Source: Methylovirgula sp. 4M-Z18
GTDB lineage: Bacteria; Pseudomonadota; Alphaproteobacteria; Rhizobiales; Beijerinckiaceae
Assembly: GCF_037890675.1 (NCBI RefSeq)
Contig: NZ_CP149574.1
Coordinates: forward strand, 4,564,874-4,628,873
Length of the DNA: 64,000 nucleotides
Direction of reading: 5' to 3'
The notes beneath the pieces are model-generated. The model did no database searches and was not told the DNA's origin. It saw only the letters and a list, made by a program, of their open reading frames with translations. This document shows positions 15,796 to 24,315 of the stretch, one piece after another. The position numbers and the translations under genes are program-made. How positions within the stretch are numbered: the first letter of the stretch is position 1; every line of letters begins with the position of its first letter.

Positions 15796-17526
15796 ATGTC
15801 TGCATCTCAAGCTCACGCGCCGTCCCGCGAGGACTTTGCCGCGCTTTTGGAAGAAAGCTATGGCTCGTCCGACGCCTTCGAAGGCTCCGTTGTCCGGGGC
15901 ACGGTCGTCGCGATTGAAAAAGACGTGGCTGTCATCGATATCGGTCTGAAGACCGAGGGCCGCGTTGCTCTGAAGGAATTTACCGGCCCTGGCCGCGAGT
16001 CGACCCTGAAGGTCGGCGACACCGTCGAAGTCTATCTCGAGCGTATCGAAAACGCGCTCGGCGAAGCGGTCATTTCCCGTGACAAGGCCCGCCGCGAAGA
16101 AAGCTGGGTCAAGCTCGAAAAGGCGTTCGAAGCGCAAGAGCGCGTCGACGGCGTCATCTTCAACCAGGTCAAGGGCGGCTTCACCGTCGATCTCGACGGC
16201 GCCGTGGCCTTCCTGCCGCGCAGCCAGGTCGACATTCGCCCGATCCGCGACGTCACCCCGCTGATGGGTGTCGCGCAGCCGTTCCAGATCCTGAAAATGG
16301 ATCGCCGCCGCGGCAACATCGTCGTGTCGCGCCGCACCGTGCTCGAAGAGAGCCGCGCCGAACAGCGCCACGAAATCGTCGCCAACCTCGAAGAGGGTCA
16401 GGTGATCGAAGGGACCGTCAAGAACATCACCGATTACGGTGCGTTCGTTGACCTCGGCGGTATCGACGGCCTGCTGCACGTCACCGATATCGCCTGGCGC
16501 CGCGTGAACCACCCGACCGAAGTCTTGAACATCGGTCAGCAGGTCAAGGTCAAGATCATCAAGATCAACCACGAAACCCACCGCATCTCGCTCGGCATGA
16601 AGCAGTTGCAGGAAGATCCGTGGCACGACATCGAGAGCAAGTATCCGATCAACGCCCGCTTCCATGGCCGCGTGACCAACATCACCGACTACGGCGCGTT
16701 CGTCGAACTGGAGCCGGGCATCGAAGGCCTGATCCACGTCTCGGAAATGTCCTGGACCAAGAAGAACGTCCACCCCGGCAAGATCGTCTCGACCAGCCAG
16801 GAAGTCGACGTGCAGGTGCTCGAAGTCGACAGCAACAAGCGCCGCATTTCGCTCGGCCTCAAGCAGACCCTCGCCAATCCGTGGGAAAGCTTCTCGCAGA
16901 AGCACCCCGTCGGTTCGGAAGTCGAAGGCGAAGTCAAGAACAAGACCGAATTCGGCCTGTTCATCGGCCTCGACGGCGATGTGGACGGCATGGTCCATCT
17001 TTCCGACCTCGACTGGAACCGTCCTGGCGAGCAGGTGATCGAGGAGTTCAAGAAGGGTGACGTGGTGCGTGCGCAGGTTCTCGACGTTGACGTCGAGAAG
17101 GAGCGCATCTCACTCGGCATCAAGCAGCTCGGCGGCGATCCCTTCGCCAAGGCTGCGACCGCGACCGGCGAGGACGGCGGCGACGCTGTCCGCAAGGGTG
17201 CTGTCGTGACCTGCGAAGTGATCGACGTGAAGGATTCGGGCATCGACGTGAAAATCGCCGGCACCGACCTGACCGCCTTCATCAAGCGCTCCGAACTCGC
17301 CCGCGACCGCGCCGACCAGCGCCCCGAGCGCTTCGCGGTGGGCGAAAAAGTGGATGCCCGCATCACCCTGTTCGACCGCAAGGCTCGTAAGATCGCCGTC
17401 TCGATCAAGGCGCTGGAAGTCGCCGAAGAGAAGGAAGCGATCGCCCAGTTCGGCTCGGCCGACTCGGGCGCCTCGCTTGGCGACATTCTGGGCGCGGCGC
17501 TCAACAAGGCACGCAAGGGCGAATAA
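15796..17526 (+). CDS. rpsA: 30S ribosomal protein S1
   Basis: 576 residues with six S1 (OB-fold) repeats at roughly 29-95, 113-180, 200-270, 285-355, 372-442 and 461-530. The third to fifth carry the classical pattern (VKNITDYGAFVDLGGIDGLL, VTNITDYGAFVELEPGIEGL, VKNKTEFGLFIGLDGDVDGM). S1 docks mRNA to the 30S subunit and helps unfold structured or SD-poor leaders. The ATG is preceded by CTCAGGAGAAAAT, a good ribosome binding site. It is followed by a strong terminator. The usual upstream partner cmk is missing. Confidence 0.97.
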   Translation: MSASQAHAPSREDFAALLEESYGSSDAFEGSVVRGTVVAIEKDVAVIDIGLKTEGRVALKEFTGPGRESTLKVGDTVEVYLERIENALGEAVISRDKARREESWVKLEKAFEAQERVDGVIFNQVKGGFTVDLDGAVAFLPRSQVDIRPIRDVTPLMGVAQPFQILKMDRRRGNIVVSRRTVLEESRAEQRHEIVANLEEGQVIEGTVKNITDYGAFVDLGGIDGLLHVTDIAWRRVNHPTEVLNIGQQVKVKIIKINHETHRISLGMKQLQEDPWHDIESKYPINARFHGRVTNITDYGAFVELEPGIEGLIHVSEMSWTKKNVHPGKIVSTSQEVDVQVLEVDSNKRRISLGLKQTLANPWESFSQKHPVGSEVEGEVKNKTEFGLFIGLDGDVDGMVHLSDLDWNRPGEQVIEEFKKGDVVRAQVLDVDVEKERISLGIKQLGGDPFAKAATATGEDGGDAVRKGAVVTCEVIDVKDSGIDVKIAGTDLTAFIKRSELARDRADQRPERFAVGEKVDARITLFDRKARKIAVSIKALEVAEEKEAIAQFGSADSGASLGDILGAALNKARKGE

Positions 17527-17550
17527 TTCGCTCGAGCCATTCTGAATATG

Positions 17551-17586
17551 GGGCCCGCGTGGAACTCCCACGCGGGCCTTATTTTA
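17551..17586 (+). terminator. Rho-independent terminator of rpsA
   Basis: GGCCCGCGTGG (17552-17562), loop AACTC, CCACGCGGGCC (17568-17578), then TTATTTTAT. A perfect 11-bp stem 25 bp after the rpsA stop. Confidence 0.92.
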
Positions 17587-17676
17587 TCTGCGACGAAGCC
17601 TGGTCGTTTTGTCAGACCTGAATCGTCATTTCCGTCGTTCGAGAATCTGGATTTGCAAATTGGAAAATCGGATAGT

Positions 17677-17745
17677 TAGAGGCCGTTTTGAAACTTGGTC
17701 TTGGGGTGGGTCGCTGGGTTCAGACGCGATTTCTGACGGCCTCTA
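17677..17745. repeat. Possible MITE remnant with TA-flanked inverted ends
   Basis: TAGAGGCCGT at 17677-17686 and ACGGCCTCTA at 17736-17745 are perfect inverted repeats around 49 bp. Each is bounded by TA, as expected of a TA target duplication. The interior (TTTGAAACTTGG...) has no coding capacity. Confidence 0.4.
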
Positions 17746-17779
17746 GCATTGGGACCTAAGTGGTGGGGGAGCGGGACGA

Positions 17780-18859
17780 ATGAGAGAGGCCAAAACCGGC
17801 GCGAAGCGGATCATCAGCTTCAGCCTCTACGGTTCGCACCGCCTCTATTGTGAGGGTGCTCTCCACAATCTGGAGCTGTCGCAGAAACATTACGCAGGCT
17901 GGGTGTGCCGCTATTATGTCGATGGCACGGTACCCGACCGCTACGTCCGCTCCCTCTCCGAGGGCGGCGCGGAGGTCGTTCCCGTCACGACCGCGAGCAA
18001 AGGGCCGATGTATGGGCGCTACTGGCGCTTCCTTGTCGCGGCGGAGGCAGACGTCGAGCGGTTCATCGTCAGGGATACAGATTCCCGGCTGAACCCGCGC
18101 GAGCGCAGCGCCGTCGATGCATGGATCGCGTCGGGACAACCTTTTCATCTCATGCGGGACTCGGCTCATCATCGCAGCGCGGCACTCGGCGGCATGTGGG
18201 GTGCTCTGGGCGGCTCGTTCCCCGACATCGCCGAACTGATCGATGGATGGGGTCGCTACGACCAGTGGGGTCAAAATGACCAGTTCGTGTCGACGATTCT
18301 CTTTCCCCGCATGCAGGGCAATTATCTTTGCCATGACGAGGCGGGATATTTTGACGATGGACACCCCTTCCCCGCGCATCCGGCTCTCGACGGTACGAGC
18401 TTCGTCGGGGAGAAGGTCGATGTCGACGGCGCACCGATCGACATTTGGCGGCGGGCCGGACAGCTCGAAAATCTGCGAGTCCGCGAGACCGACCGCGCCG
18501 AGCGACTGCAGCGCGATCTATCTGAAGCGCGCAGCACGATCGACGCTCTCAATGCCGATCGAGCACAACTCGCCTCATTGCGAGATCATGCGATCGCAGA
18601 GAAAGACCGCATGACCGCCGAGCGGAATCGCGCCGCCCAAGAGCGGGATCATATTGCGCAAGAACGGGATCGCACCGCTCAGGAGCGGGATCATGCCGCG
18701 CGCGAACGTGACACCCTCTCGGTCAACTATGAGCGGATGCTGCGCACGGAACGCGAGCTGCGCAAGCAAATCGCGGATATCTACAATTCCACGAGTTGGA
18801 AGACTACGCGGCCGTTCCGCTATCTAAGTCGTTTGTTCCATCCGAAGCGACCGGCATAA
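17780..18859 (+). CDS. Glycosyltransferase-like protein with C-terminal coiled coil
   Basis: 359 residues. Residues ~10-225 resemble a nucleotide-sugar-dependent transferase of the kind found in polysaccharide clusters: IISFSLYGSHRLYCEGALHN, then RFIVRDTDSRLNPRERSAVD with a DxD-like acidic motif, then WGQNDQFVSTILFP. Residues ~235-335 form a long coiled coil containing near-perfect seven-residue repeats (AQERDHI, AQERDRT, AQERDHA, ARERDTL). The tail STSWKTTRPFRYLSRL is a motif often seen at the end of multi-domain bacterial glycosyltransferases. A good SD (GGGGGAGCGGG) precedes the ATG. No other polysaccharide genes flank it. Donor, acceptor and partner are unknown. Confidence 0.7.
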   Translation: MREAKTGAKRIISFSLYGSHRLYCEGALHNLELSQKHYAGWVCRYYVDGTVPDRYVRSLSEGGAEVVPVTTASKGPMYGRYWRFLVAAEADVERFIVRDTDSRLNPRERSAVDAWIASGQPFHLMRDSAHHRSAALGGMWGALGGSFPDIAELIDGWGRYDQWGQNDQFVSTILFPRMQGNYLCHDEAGYFDDGHPFPAHPALDGTSFVGEKVDVDGAPIDIWRRAGQLENLRVRETDRAERLQRDLSEARSTIDALNADRAQLASLRDHAIAEKDRMTAERNRAAQERDHIAQERDRTAQERDHAARERDTLSVNYERMLRTERELRKQIADIYNSTSWKTTRPFRYLSRLFHPKRPA

Positions 18860-18912
18860 CGCTGGCTGCCGCCGGTGATCGGCGGACCCAAGGCCAATTC
18901 AATCTGGTGGAT

Positions 18913-20592
18913 TTATCCCTGCTTCTGAAAAATCACGCTCGTGCGGCAGAGGCAGGACGAGCTGATCACCATGTCCGTCTTCGCGAGCGCCGCGGTCAGT
19001 TTCGGTTGATAGACGGCAAGCTCTTCTCTCTCACCGCGCCGCTTTAGACATTCCACCAGCCCATGCAGCGCCCACACATTGTCGGGATGCTGCGTGCAGC
19101 GTTGCACCTTGTCGCTCAGGCCCAGATCGTCGCGATAGACCTGTTCGGCTTCGTCCACATGGCCCTGATCGAGCAGCAGCGCGGCCAGCGCGTGGCGCGG
19201 CGGATGCATCCACGCCCATGGCTCGGTGTAGGAGAGATTGTCGTCGAGTTCCACCGCCCGGCGCAAATGCCGATACGCCTCCTCGTGCCGGCCCTGATGA
19301 TAGCTGAGTTCACCCGCGAGCAGCGCGGCGCCGACAGCGAGGGAATCGCGCGTCGGATTGCTCAAGAACCGGCGCTCGAGCGGGATACGGCGCATATGCG
19401 TGAGAAAAGCATCGCGCCGCTTCTCTGCCGCATCGAATTGGCGCAGCGTCGCATGGGCAACGCCCTTGGCATAATGCTGCAGGGCGGCGGTGACGACATA
19501 AAGCTCCGGCTCCGCCGTCTCCGGCTCATCGATGATGTCGCGCCAGCGGCCGAAACGCACGAGCACATGCGATTTCATCGCGTGATAGCCTTCGAGGGTC
19601 CAGGTGAGCTTCGGCCGGTCGGGAATGGTGACCGCTTCGCGCGTCACCAATTGCCGCACCTTGTCGGCGGCCCATAGCGCAGAGCCGTATTGGCCGAGAA
19701 ACATGCAGGTGAACATCATGAGATGCAGATCGTGGCAGCAGCTCAGGAGATAGCTCGTCGGGTTCGGCGTATAGGCAAGATACAAATCGTTGGCGCGCAC
19801 CGCCTTCTCGCTCGCGGTCTTGGCCTTGTCGTAATCGCCGCACAGTACATAGATGTGGCCGGGCATATGATTCATGTGCCCCGCGTCGGGGCACATCTCG
19901 CCCAGCACATCCGCCGAGCGCAAAGCCCGTTCGGGCATAGGCGACATTTCGAGCAGATGAATGTGCAGGTGAAGAATGGCCGGATGCTGCGGCACGCCCG
20001 CTTGATCCGCAAGCGCGATGGAACGCTCGCAGATTGCCAAGGCTTCCAGCGCATCGGAATTCGGTGTCGGCACGCCGGTCTTGAGGTTCCACAGGCGGCG
20101 CACGGTGCGCATCATCAGCGCTTCGACGAACAGCGCCATCACGTCATGATCGTCGGGGAAGGCGTAATAGACCCGCCGCATTTCGGCGGCATAGGCATCG
20201 TCCCAACATTCGAACTCTTCCGGCGAAACCGGATGCGGTTTCTGAAACCGGCATGCCAGCGCGGCGATCAGACGCTGCTCGACATCGCTTGCCCGATGGG
20301 CGAGGGCGAGCGCCCGCTGTACATGATCGAAGCATAGATGCGTGGCCTTTTTCGCCTCGACCGGGCCATGCTCCTTCCACGTCAGGTTGTAATAGGGGCC
20401 TGCGGCGTAAGCGATTCCCCACAACGCCATGGCGCAATCGGGATCGGCCGCAAGCGCGCGCTCGAAGCACTTGATGCCCTCGTCGTGATTGAAGCCGTAA
20501 CACCAGTTGAGGCCGATATCGAACCAGCGCTGCGCCTCGGCGGATTGTGTCGTGATCGCACGCCGATACGTGCCAAGATTGAAACGGTCCAT
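18913..20592 (-). CDS. Tetratricopeptide repeat protein
   Basis: 559 residues starting MDRFNLGTYRRAITTQ. TPR-type helical pairs are spread along it, for example AQRWFDIGLNWCYGFNHDEG followed by IKCFERALAADPDCAMALWG, AGELSYHQGRHEEAYRHLRR and LAALLLDQGHVDEAEQVYRD. A His-rich core (HLHIHLLEMSP, HMNHMPGHIYVLCGDYDKA) could bind metal, but no enzyme family is obvious to me. No signal peptide. It is convergent with the glycosyltransferase-like gene, with 53 bp between them. Confidence 0.8.
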   Translation of the reverse strand: MDRFNLGTYRRAITTQSAEAQRWFDIGLNWCYGFNHDEGIKCFERALAADPDCAMALWGIAYAAGPYYNLTWKEHGPVEAKKATHLCFDHVQRALALAHRASDVEQRLIAALACRFQKPHPVSPEEFECWDDAYAAEMRRVYYAFPDDHDVMALFVEALMMRTVRRLWNLKTGVPTPNSDALEALAICERSIALADQAGVPQHPAILHLHIHLLEMSPMPERALRSADVLGEMCPDAGHMNHMPGHIYVLCGDYDKAKTASEKAVRANDLYLAYTPNPTSYLLSCCHDLHLMMFTCMFLGQYGSALWAADKVRQLVTREAVTIPDRPKLTWTLEGYHAMKSHVLVRFGRWRDIIDEPETAEPELYVVTAALQHYAKGVAHATLRQFDAAEKRRDAFLTHMRRIPLERRFLSNPTRDSLAVGAALLAGELSYHQGRHEEAYRHLRRAVELDDNLSYTEPWAWMHPPRHALAALLLDQGHVDEAEQVYRDDLGLSDKVQRCTQHPDNVWALHGLVECLKRRGEREELAVYQPKLTAALAKTDMVISSSCLCRTSVIFQKQG

Positions 20593-20727
20593 GCACGAAT
20601 CCGGAATCTATTGCAGCCGCGTGAGAGGTGTCCCAGCCAGCCCCCAATAGAATCGTGCAATCCAGCGCGCGGGAACACAAGCCGCATTTTGAGATGACCG
20701 GCCGCATGGCGACGCGCGACAAGGAAC

Positions 20728-20756
20728 TGGACCGCGAGCCGGTAGCTCGCGGTCCA
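20728..20756. terminator. Perfect 12-bp hairpin after elaA
   Basis: TGGACCGCGAGC (20728-20739), loop CGGTA, GCTCGCGGTCCA (20745-20756). It is located 28 bp beyond the elaA stop codon on the minus strand. There is no T-run, so it may act as an RNA-stabilising or Rho-dependent end. Confidence 0.5.
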
Positions 20757-20783
20757 GGGCAATGCCCCCAAACGCAACGCTGT

Positions 20784-21242
20784 CTAGCGCAGCCCCTTCA
20801 CCATATCGACGTGCAGGATTCCATCTTCGTCGTAGGGCGGTCCGACGCACGCGAATCCAAGTGGGCGGTAGAAGCTGTCGGTAAGATGCGCCTGCGCCTG
20901 AATGCGAATGGAGGCGTCACGGTCGATGTCGAAGATGCGCGACATGGCTTCCGTCATAACGGCGCGGCCGAGGCCGCGGTTGCGCGCGCTGGCTGCCACC
21001 GCCACCCGGCCGATGGCATATTCCGCATATTTCACCCCTGGCGGAAAGACGCGCGCATAGGCGACGACCTCGCCGCCGATCCGACCGATGAGATGCATGG
21101 CCCGGTCGTCATATCCGTCGATGTCGGGATAGATACTTTGCTGCTCGACGATGAACACGCTTTGGCGCAGCCGCAAGACCGCATACAGGTCCTGCAGCAT
21201 GAAAGTCGGGAAGCTGTGATAATCCCAGGCAATCTCGGTCAT
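20784..21242 (-). CDS. elaA: GNAT N-acetyltransferase, ElaA type
   Basis: 152 residues, the size of ElaA. Family landmarks are LYAVLRLRQSVFIVEQQSIY near residue 20 (the VFVVEQ motif), AYARVFPPGVKYAEYAIGRV, and the acetyl-CoA loop VAASARNRGLGRAVMTEAM. The closing FYRPLGFACVGPPYDEDGIL is typical. The acceptor is unknown. It is divergent from the iron-uptake genes across about 280 bp. Confidence 0.9.
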   Translation of the reverse strand: MTEIAWDYHSFPTFMLQDLYAVLRLRQSVFIVEQQSIYPDIDGYDDRAMHLIGRIGGEVVAYARVFPPGVKYAEYAIGRVAVAASARNRGLGRAVMTEAMSRIFDIDRDASIRIQAQAHLTDSFYRPLGFACVGPPYDEDGILHVDMVKGLR

Positions 21243-21451
21243 GGCGTCGATATCCGCGAGGTCATCGATGTTGCGCGCCCATTTGTCGAAGCACCGGCAC
21301 GCTTTTTACACCGCACCCGCAATTTAGAAACATCGCAAAGAAGGCAAAAATCTCCGCCCTTACAATTGCCTGCTGCGATTCTGTTAATTTCGACTAATTC
21401 TAATGTTTTTTCAACCTGTTGACGGCTTAATGAATCCGTGGAATGGGGCCT

Positions 21452-21478
21452 AAGGCGCACCGGAACGTGCGCTTTTTG
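21452..21478 (+). terminator. Terminator-like hairpin in the leader of the iron-uptake pair
   Basis: GCGCAC (21455-21460), loop CGGAAC, GTGCGC (21467-21472), then TTTTT. It stands 44 bp before the cupredoxin start, so it would stop or attenuate transcription entering the pair from upstream. Confidence 0.6.
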
Positions 21479-21521
21479 TATGAATTGCGGAGCCTTGAAC
21501 TCCGCCAATTGGAGTTTTGGG

Positions 21522-21869
21522 ATGCATACCTCGACAAAGCTGGCCGCCGCATGTCTCTTCGCCGCAGCAGGCGCCATTTTCACCTCTCTCCCGCTGCGCG
21601 CGGACGAAGCCACCATCGAGGTCGTGCTGCAGAACGACGCCTTTTCGCCGGCCGAAATCAAAGTGCCGGCCGGGCAACCCTTTACCCTGAAGGTCTCGAA
21701 CAAGGAGAGCGCCGCCGCTGAGATCGAAGCCAAGGGGTTGAAGATCGAGAAGGTGGCTGCCGCCGGCACGGATGTCGTCGCTCATGTCAAGCCGCTGAAG
21801 CCAGGCCGCTATCTGATCGTCAACGAGTATAAGGAGGACCACGTCAAAGCGTACGTGGTCGCCGAGTGA
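21522..21869 (+). CDS. Periplasmic cupredoxin-domain protein of iron uptake
   Basis: 115 residues with a signal peptide (MHTSTKLAAACLFAAAGAIF, cleavage after LRADE or nearby). A cupredoxin_1 fold follows: IEVVLQNDAFSPAEIKVPAG, PFTLKVSNKESAAAEIEAKG, KPGRYLIVNEYKEDHVKAYV. The classical copper Cys/His set of blue copper proteins is not evident, and such proteins next to FTR1 permeases are thought to help oxidise or hand over ferrous iron. The stop overlaps the FTR1 ATG (TGATG), so both are translated together. The ATG at 21522 is chosen because it begins the signal peptide. Confidence 0.82.
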   Translation: MHTSTKLAAACLFAAAGAIFTSLPLRADEATIEVVLQNDAFSPAEIKVPAGQPFTLKVSNKESAAAEIEAKGLKIEKVAAAGTDVVAHVKPLKPGRYLIVNEYKEDHVKAYVVAE

Positions 21870-22720
21870 TGTTCGCCGAAACCTTTGGCGCCTCCGCCAG
21901 CGCCGCCCTCATCGTCTTTCGCGAAGTGATGGAAGCCGGCCTCATCGTCGGTATCGTCATGGCCGCGACCCGCTCGATCCCCCATGTGGGCCGTTGGATT
22001 GCCGGCGGCATTGCTGCCGGCATCCTGGGCGCTGTCGCGGTGGCAAGCTGCATCAGCGCGTTGCAATCCGCCATCGCCGGGTCGGGGCAAGAAGTGTTCA
22101 ATGCCGGCATTCTCGGCATCGCAGTCCTGATGCTGGGCTGGCACAATATCTGGATGGCGCGGCACGGACGCGAATTGGCGGCGCAGATGAAGGCGGCGGG
22201 CGAAGCCGTCTCGTCCGGCTCCAAGTCCCTGTTCTCCATGGCCGTCATCGTGGCCATTGCGGTTCTGCGCGAAGGCTCGGAGGTCGCACTGTTTCTCTAC
22301 GGCATCGCCGTCTCGAACGACGCGACGGCTTTGACCATGCTGCCGGGCGGCGCGATCGGTCTGCTCGGCGGCGCGGCGCTCGCGGCCCTCACCTATGCCG
22401 GTCTTCTCGCCATTCCGGCGCGGCATCTTTTTGCCGTGCTGAGCGCTCTGCTGGCGCTGCTGGCGGCGGGCATGGCGGCGCAGGCGGTGAGCTTCCTGGA
22501 ACAGGCCGGCTTTGCCACGATCCTGTCGCAGACGTTGTGGGACACGTCCGGCATTCTTGCGGAAGGCAGCATCGGGGGGCGCGTTCTGCACACCTTGGTC
22601 GGCTACAGCGATCAGCCGAGCATTTTGCAGGCGGTCGCCTATGTGGTGACGCTGGTTGCCATCCTCGGACTGGCGAAGCTCGTCAAGGCTCAAGCGACGC
22701 CGCGCTTGGCCGCCGCTTGA
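21869..22720 (+). CDS. FTR1-family iron permease
   Basis: About 283 residues with seven likely membrane segments. The two REXXE iron-binding motifs are present: FREVMEAGL near residue 17 and LREGSEVALFLYG near 134. FTR1 permeases import iron with an oxidase or a periplasmic partner; here the partner is the cupredoxin-domain protein. EfeB, a P19-type protein and a ferredoxin-like protein are not in the window, so this is a two-component version. Confidence 0.9.
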   Translation: MFAETFGASASAALIVFREVMEAGLIVGIVMAATRSIPHVGRWIAGGIAAGILGAVAVASCISALQSAIAGSGQEVFNAGILGIAVLMLGWHNIWMARHGRELAAQMKAAGEAVSSGSKSLFSMAVIVAIAVLREGSEVALFLYGIAVSNDATALTMLPGGAIGLLGGAALAALTYAGLLAIPARHLFAVLSALLALLAAGMAAQAVSFLEQAGFATILSQTLWDTSGILAEGSIGGRVLHTLVGYSDQPSILQAVAYVVTLVAILGLAKLVKAQATPRLAAA

Positions 22721-22730
22721 GACCTACCCT

Positions 22731-22763
22731 CCCTTCTCCCACAGCGAAGCTGTGGGAGAAGGG
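22731..22763. repeat. Palindromic repeat, family B
   Basis: CCCTTCTCCCACAGC, loop GAA, GCTGTGGGAGAAGGG: perfect 15-bp arms. It lies 10 bp after the FTR1 stop and may end that transcript. Confidence 0.85.
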
Positions 22764-23013
22764 ATTCATGCCGCATAGATCTGATTTATATTTTCATATT
22801 TCATACTGCCCTCCCATACGGAATTTTTTGGGCGTCTCGCCACGCGCCAAAACAGATTTGGTGTTTGAAATCGCCCCCGGATCGGATTAGAAGGCTCCCC
22901 TCCTGTTAGGGCCGCGGCCTTAAATTCCATCACCGATCGATTGCGCCTTTTGGCGCCCATGCCGATTTGGGCCAGTCCCCGCAGCTGGCCTCACCTCATC
23001 GTTAGAGATAGAC

Positions 23014-24312
23014 ATGACACTTGCCATCGGAATTGATTTTGGCACGACCAACAGCGTCGTCGCCGTCGCGCAAGCAAATGGCGAGGTGAAGAGCTTCACC
23101 TGGCCGGCGGATGGCGGCCCCACCGATACGTTCCGCACGGCTCTCGCTTTCTGGCAGATCGGCCGGCCGCTGCGCGCCTCGCTCGGCCATTGCGCCGGCC
23201 CCGCCGCCCTGGCGAAGGCGCTCGACGCGGCGCAGGACCATCGCTTCGTGCAATCGATCAAGACCTATCTCGCCAGCGCCGCCTTTTCGGAAACCCGGCT
23301 CTACGGTACCAAGCTCACGATCGAGGAGATCGTGAGCCTGTTCTTCGCGCATTTACTGAGCGATCATGGCGGCGCGGCGGCCTTTGCCGATACGCCGGCT
23401 GTGGCCGGCCGCCCGGTCGTCTTCGCCGGCGATACGGCGGATGAGGAACTCGCGGTTGCGCGTCTGCGCCGCGCCTACGATCAGGCCGGCCTGCCGAAGG
23501 TGACGCTGGCCTATGAGCCGCTCGGCGCCGCCTATTGGTACGCGCGCGCGCTCAAGCGGGACGAGACAGTTCTGGTCGCCGATTTCGGCGGCGGCACCAG
23601 CGACTTTTCGGTGATGCGCTTCTCCCATGCGGGCGGTAAATTGCAGGCGCAGGCCCTCGCCCATAGCGGCGTCGGCATTGCCGGCGACACATTCGACTAC
23701 CGGCTCGTCGATCATGTGGTGTCGCCCCATCTCGGCAAGGGCTCGTTCTATCGCTCGCATGACAAGCGCCTGCCGATGCCGGCCTATTTTCACGCCGCTT
23801 TCGCGCAATGGCATCGCCTGTCCTGGCTGAAGACGCCGCAGACCCGCAGCGAATTGCAAAAGCTCATTCGCGACAGCGACGTGCCGGAGCAATTGCAGGA
23901 TCTGTGGCACTTCATCGAAATGGACTTGGGCTTCGAGCTCTATCAGGCGGTGGGCAACGTCAAGGCGCAATTGTCGGCCGCCCCGAAAGCGCAACTGCAT
24001 TTCGATCGCGAAGGCATCCGCATTGACGCCACGGTGACGCGACAGGATTTCGAGACTTGGATCGCCGCCGACCTCGCAGCCGTCGAGGGCGCGATGGAGG
24101 AGGCGCTGCGCCAGGCGGGAATCGGCGACGGGGATGTCGATGCGGTCTTCATGACCGGCGGCACGAGCTATGTCCCCGCCGTACGGCGCATTTTTGCCGA
24201 GCGGTTCGGCGAGGCCAAAATGCATCTCGGCCATGCCTTCCAATCGGTCGCCTCCGGCCTCGCGCTGATCGCCGCCGACCGCCGCGTCGATCAGCAAACC
24301 GCCGTCGCCTAA
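23014..24312 (+). CDS. yegD: Hsp70-family protein, YegD type
   Basis: 432 residues, shorter than DnaK because it has only the actin-like ATPase part, as in E. coli YegD. Phosphate 1 motif IGIDFGTTNSVVAVA, phosphate 2 motif VLVADFGGGTSDFSVMRF and adenosine motif VFMTGGTSYVPAVRRIFAER are all present. The substrate-binding domain is missing. Role unknown; probably a specialised chaperone-like ATPase. Monocistronic. Confidence 0.92.
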   Translation: MTLAIGIDFGTTNSVVAVAQANGEVKSFTWPADGGPTDTFRTALAFWQIGRPLRASLGHCAGPAALAKALDAAQDHRFVQSIKTYLASAAFSETRLYGTKLTIEEIVSLFFAHLLSDHGGAAAFADTPAVAGRPVVFAGDTADEELAVARLRRAYDQAGLPKVTLAYEPLGAAYWYARALKRDETVLVADFGGGTSDFSVMRFSHAGGKLQAQALAHSGVGIAGDTFDYRLVDHVVSPHLGKGSFYRSHDKRLPMPAYFHAAFAQWHRLSWLKTPQTRSELQKLIRDSDVPEQLQDLWHFIEMDLGFELYQAVGNVKAQLSAAPKAQLHFDREGIRIDATVTRQDFETWIAADLAAVEGAMEEALRQAGIGDGDVDAVFMTGGTSYVPAVRRIFAERFGEAKMHLGHAFQSVASGLALIAADRRVDQQTAVA

Positions 24313-24315
24313 ACT

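Noticed and set aside
15784-16998. 404-residue open frame opposite rpsA
   Set aside because: Repetitive acidic translation that mirrors the S1 repeats; rpsA is certain on the plus strand.
18630-18720. Tandem ~21-bp repeats resembling a small CRISPR-like array
   Set aside because: They encode the AQERD heptads of the coiled coil, are directly adjacent without spacers, and stay in frame.
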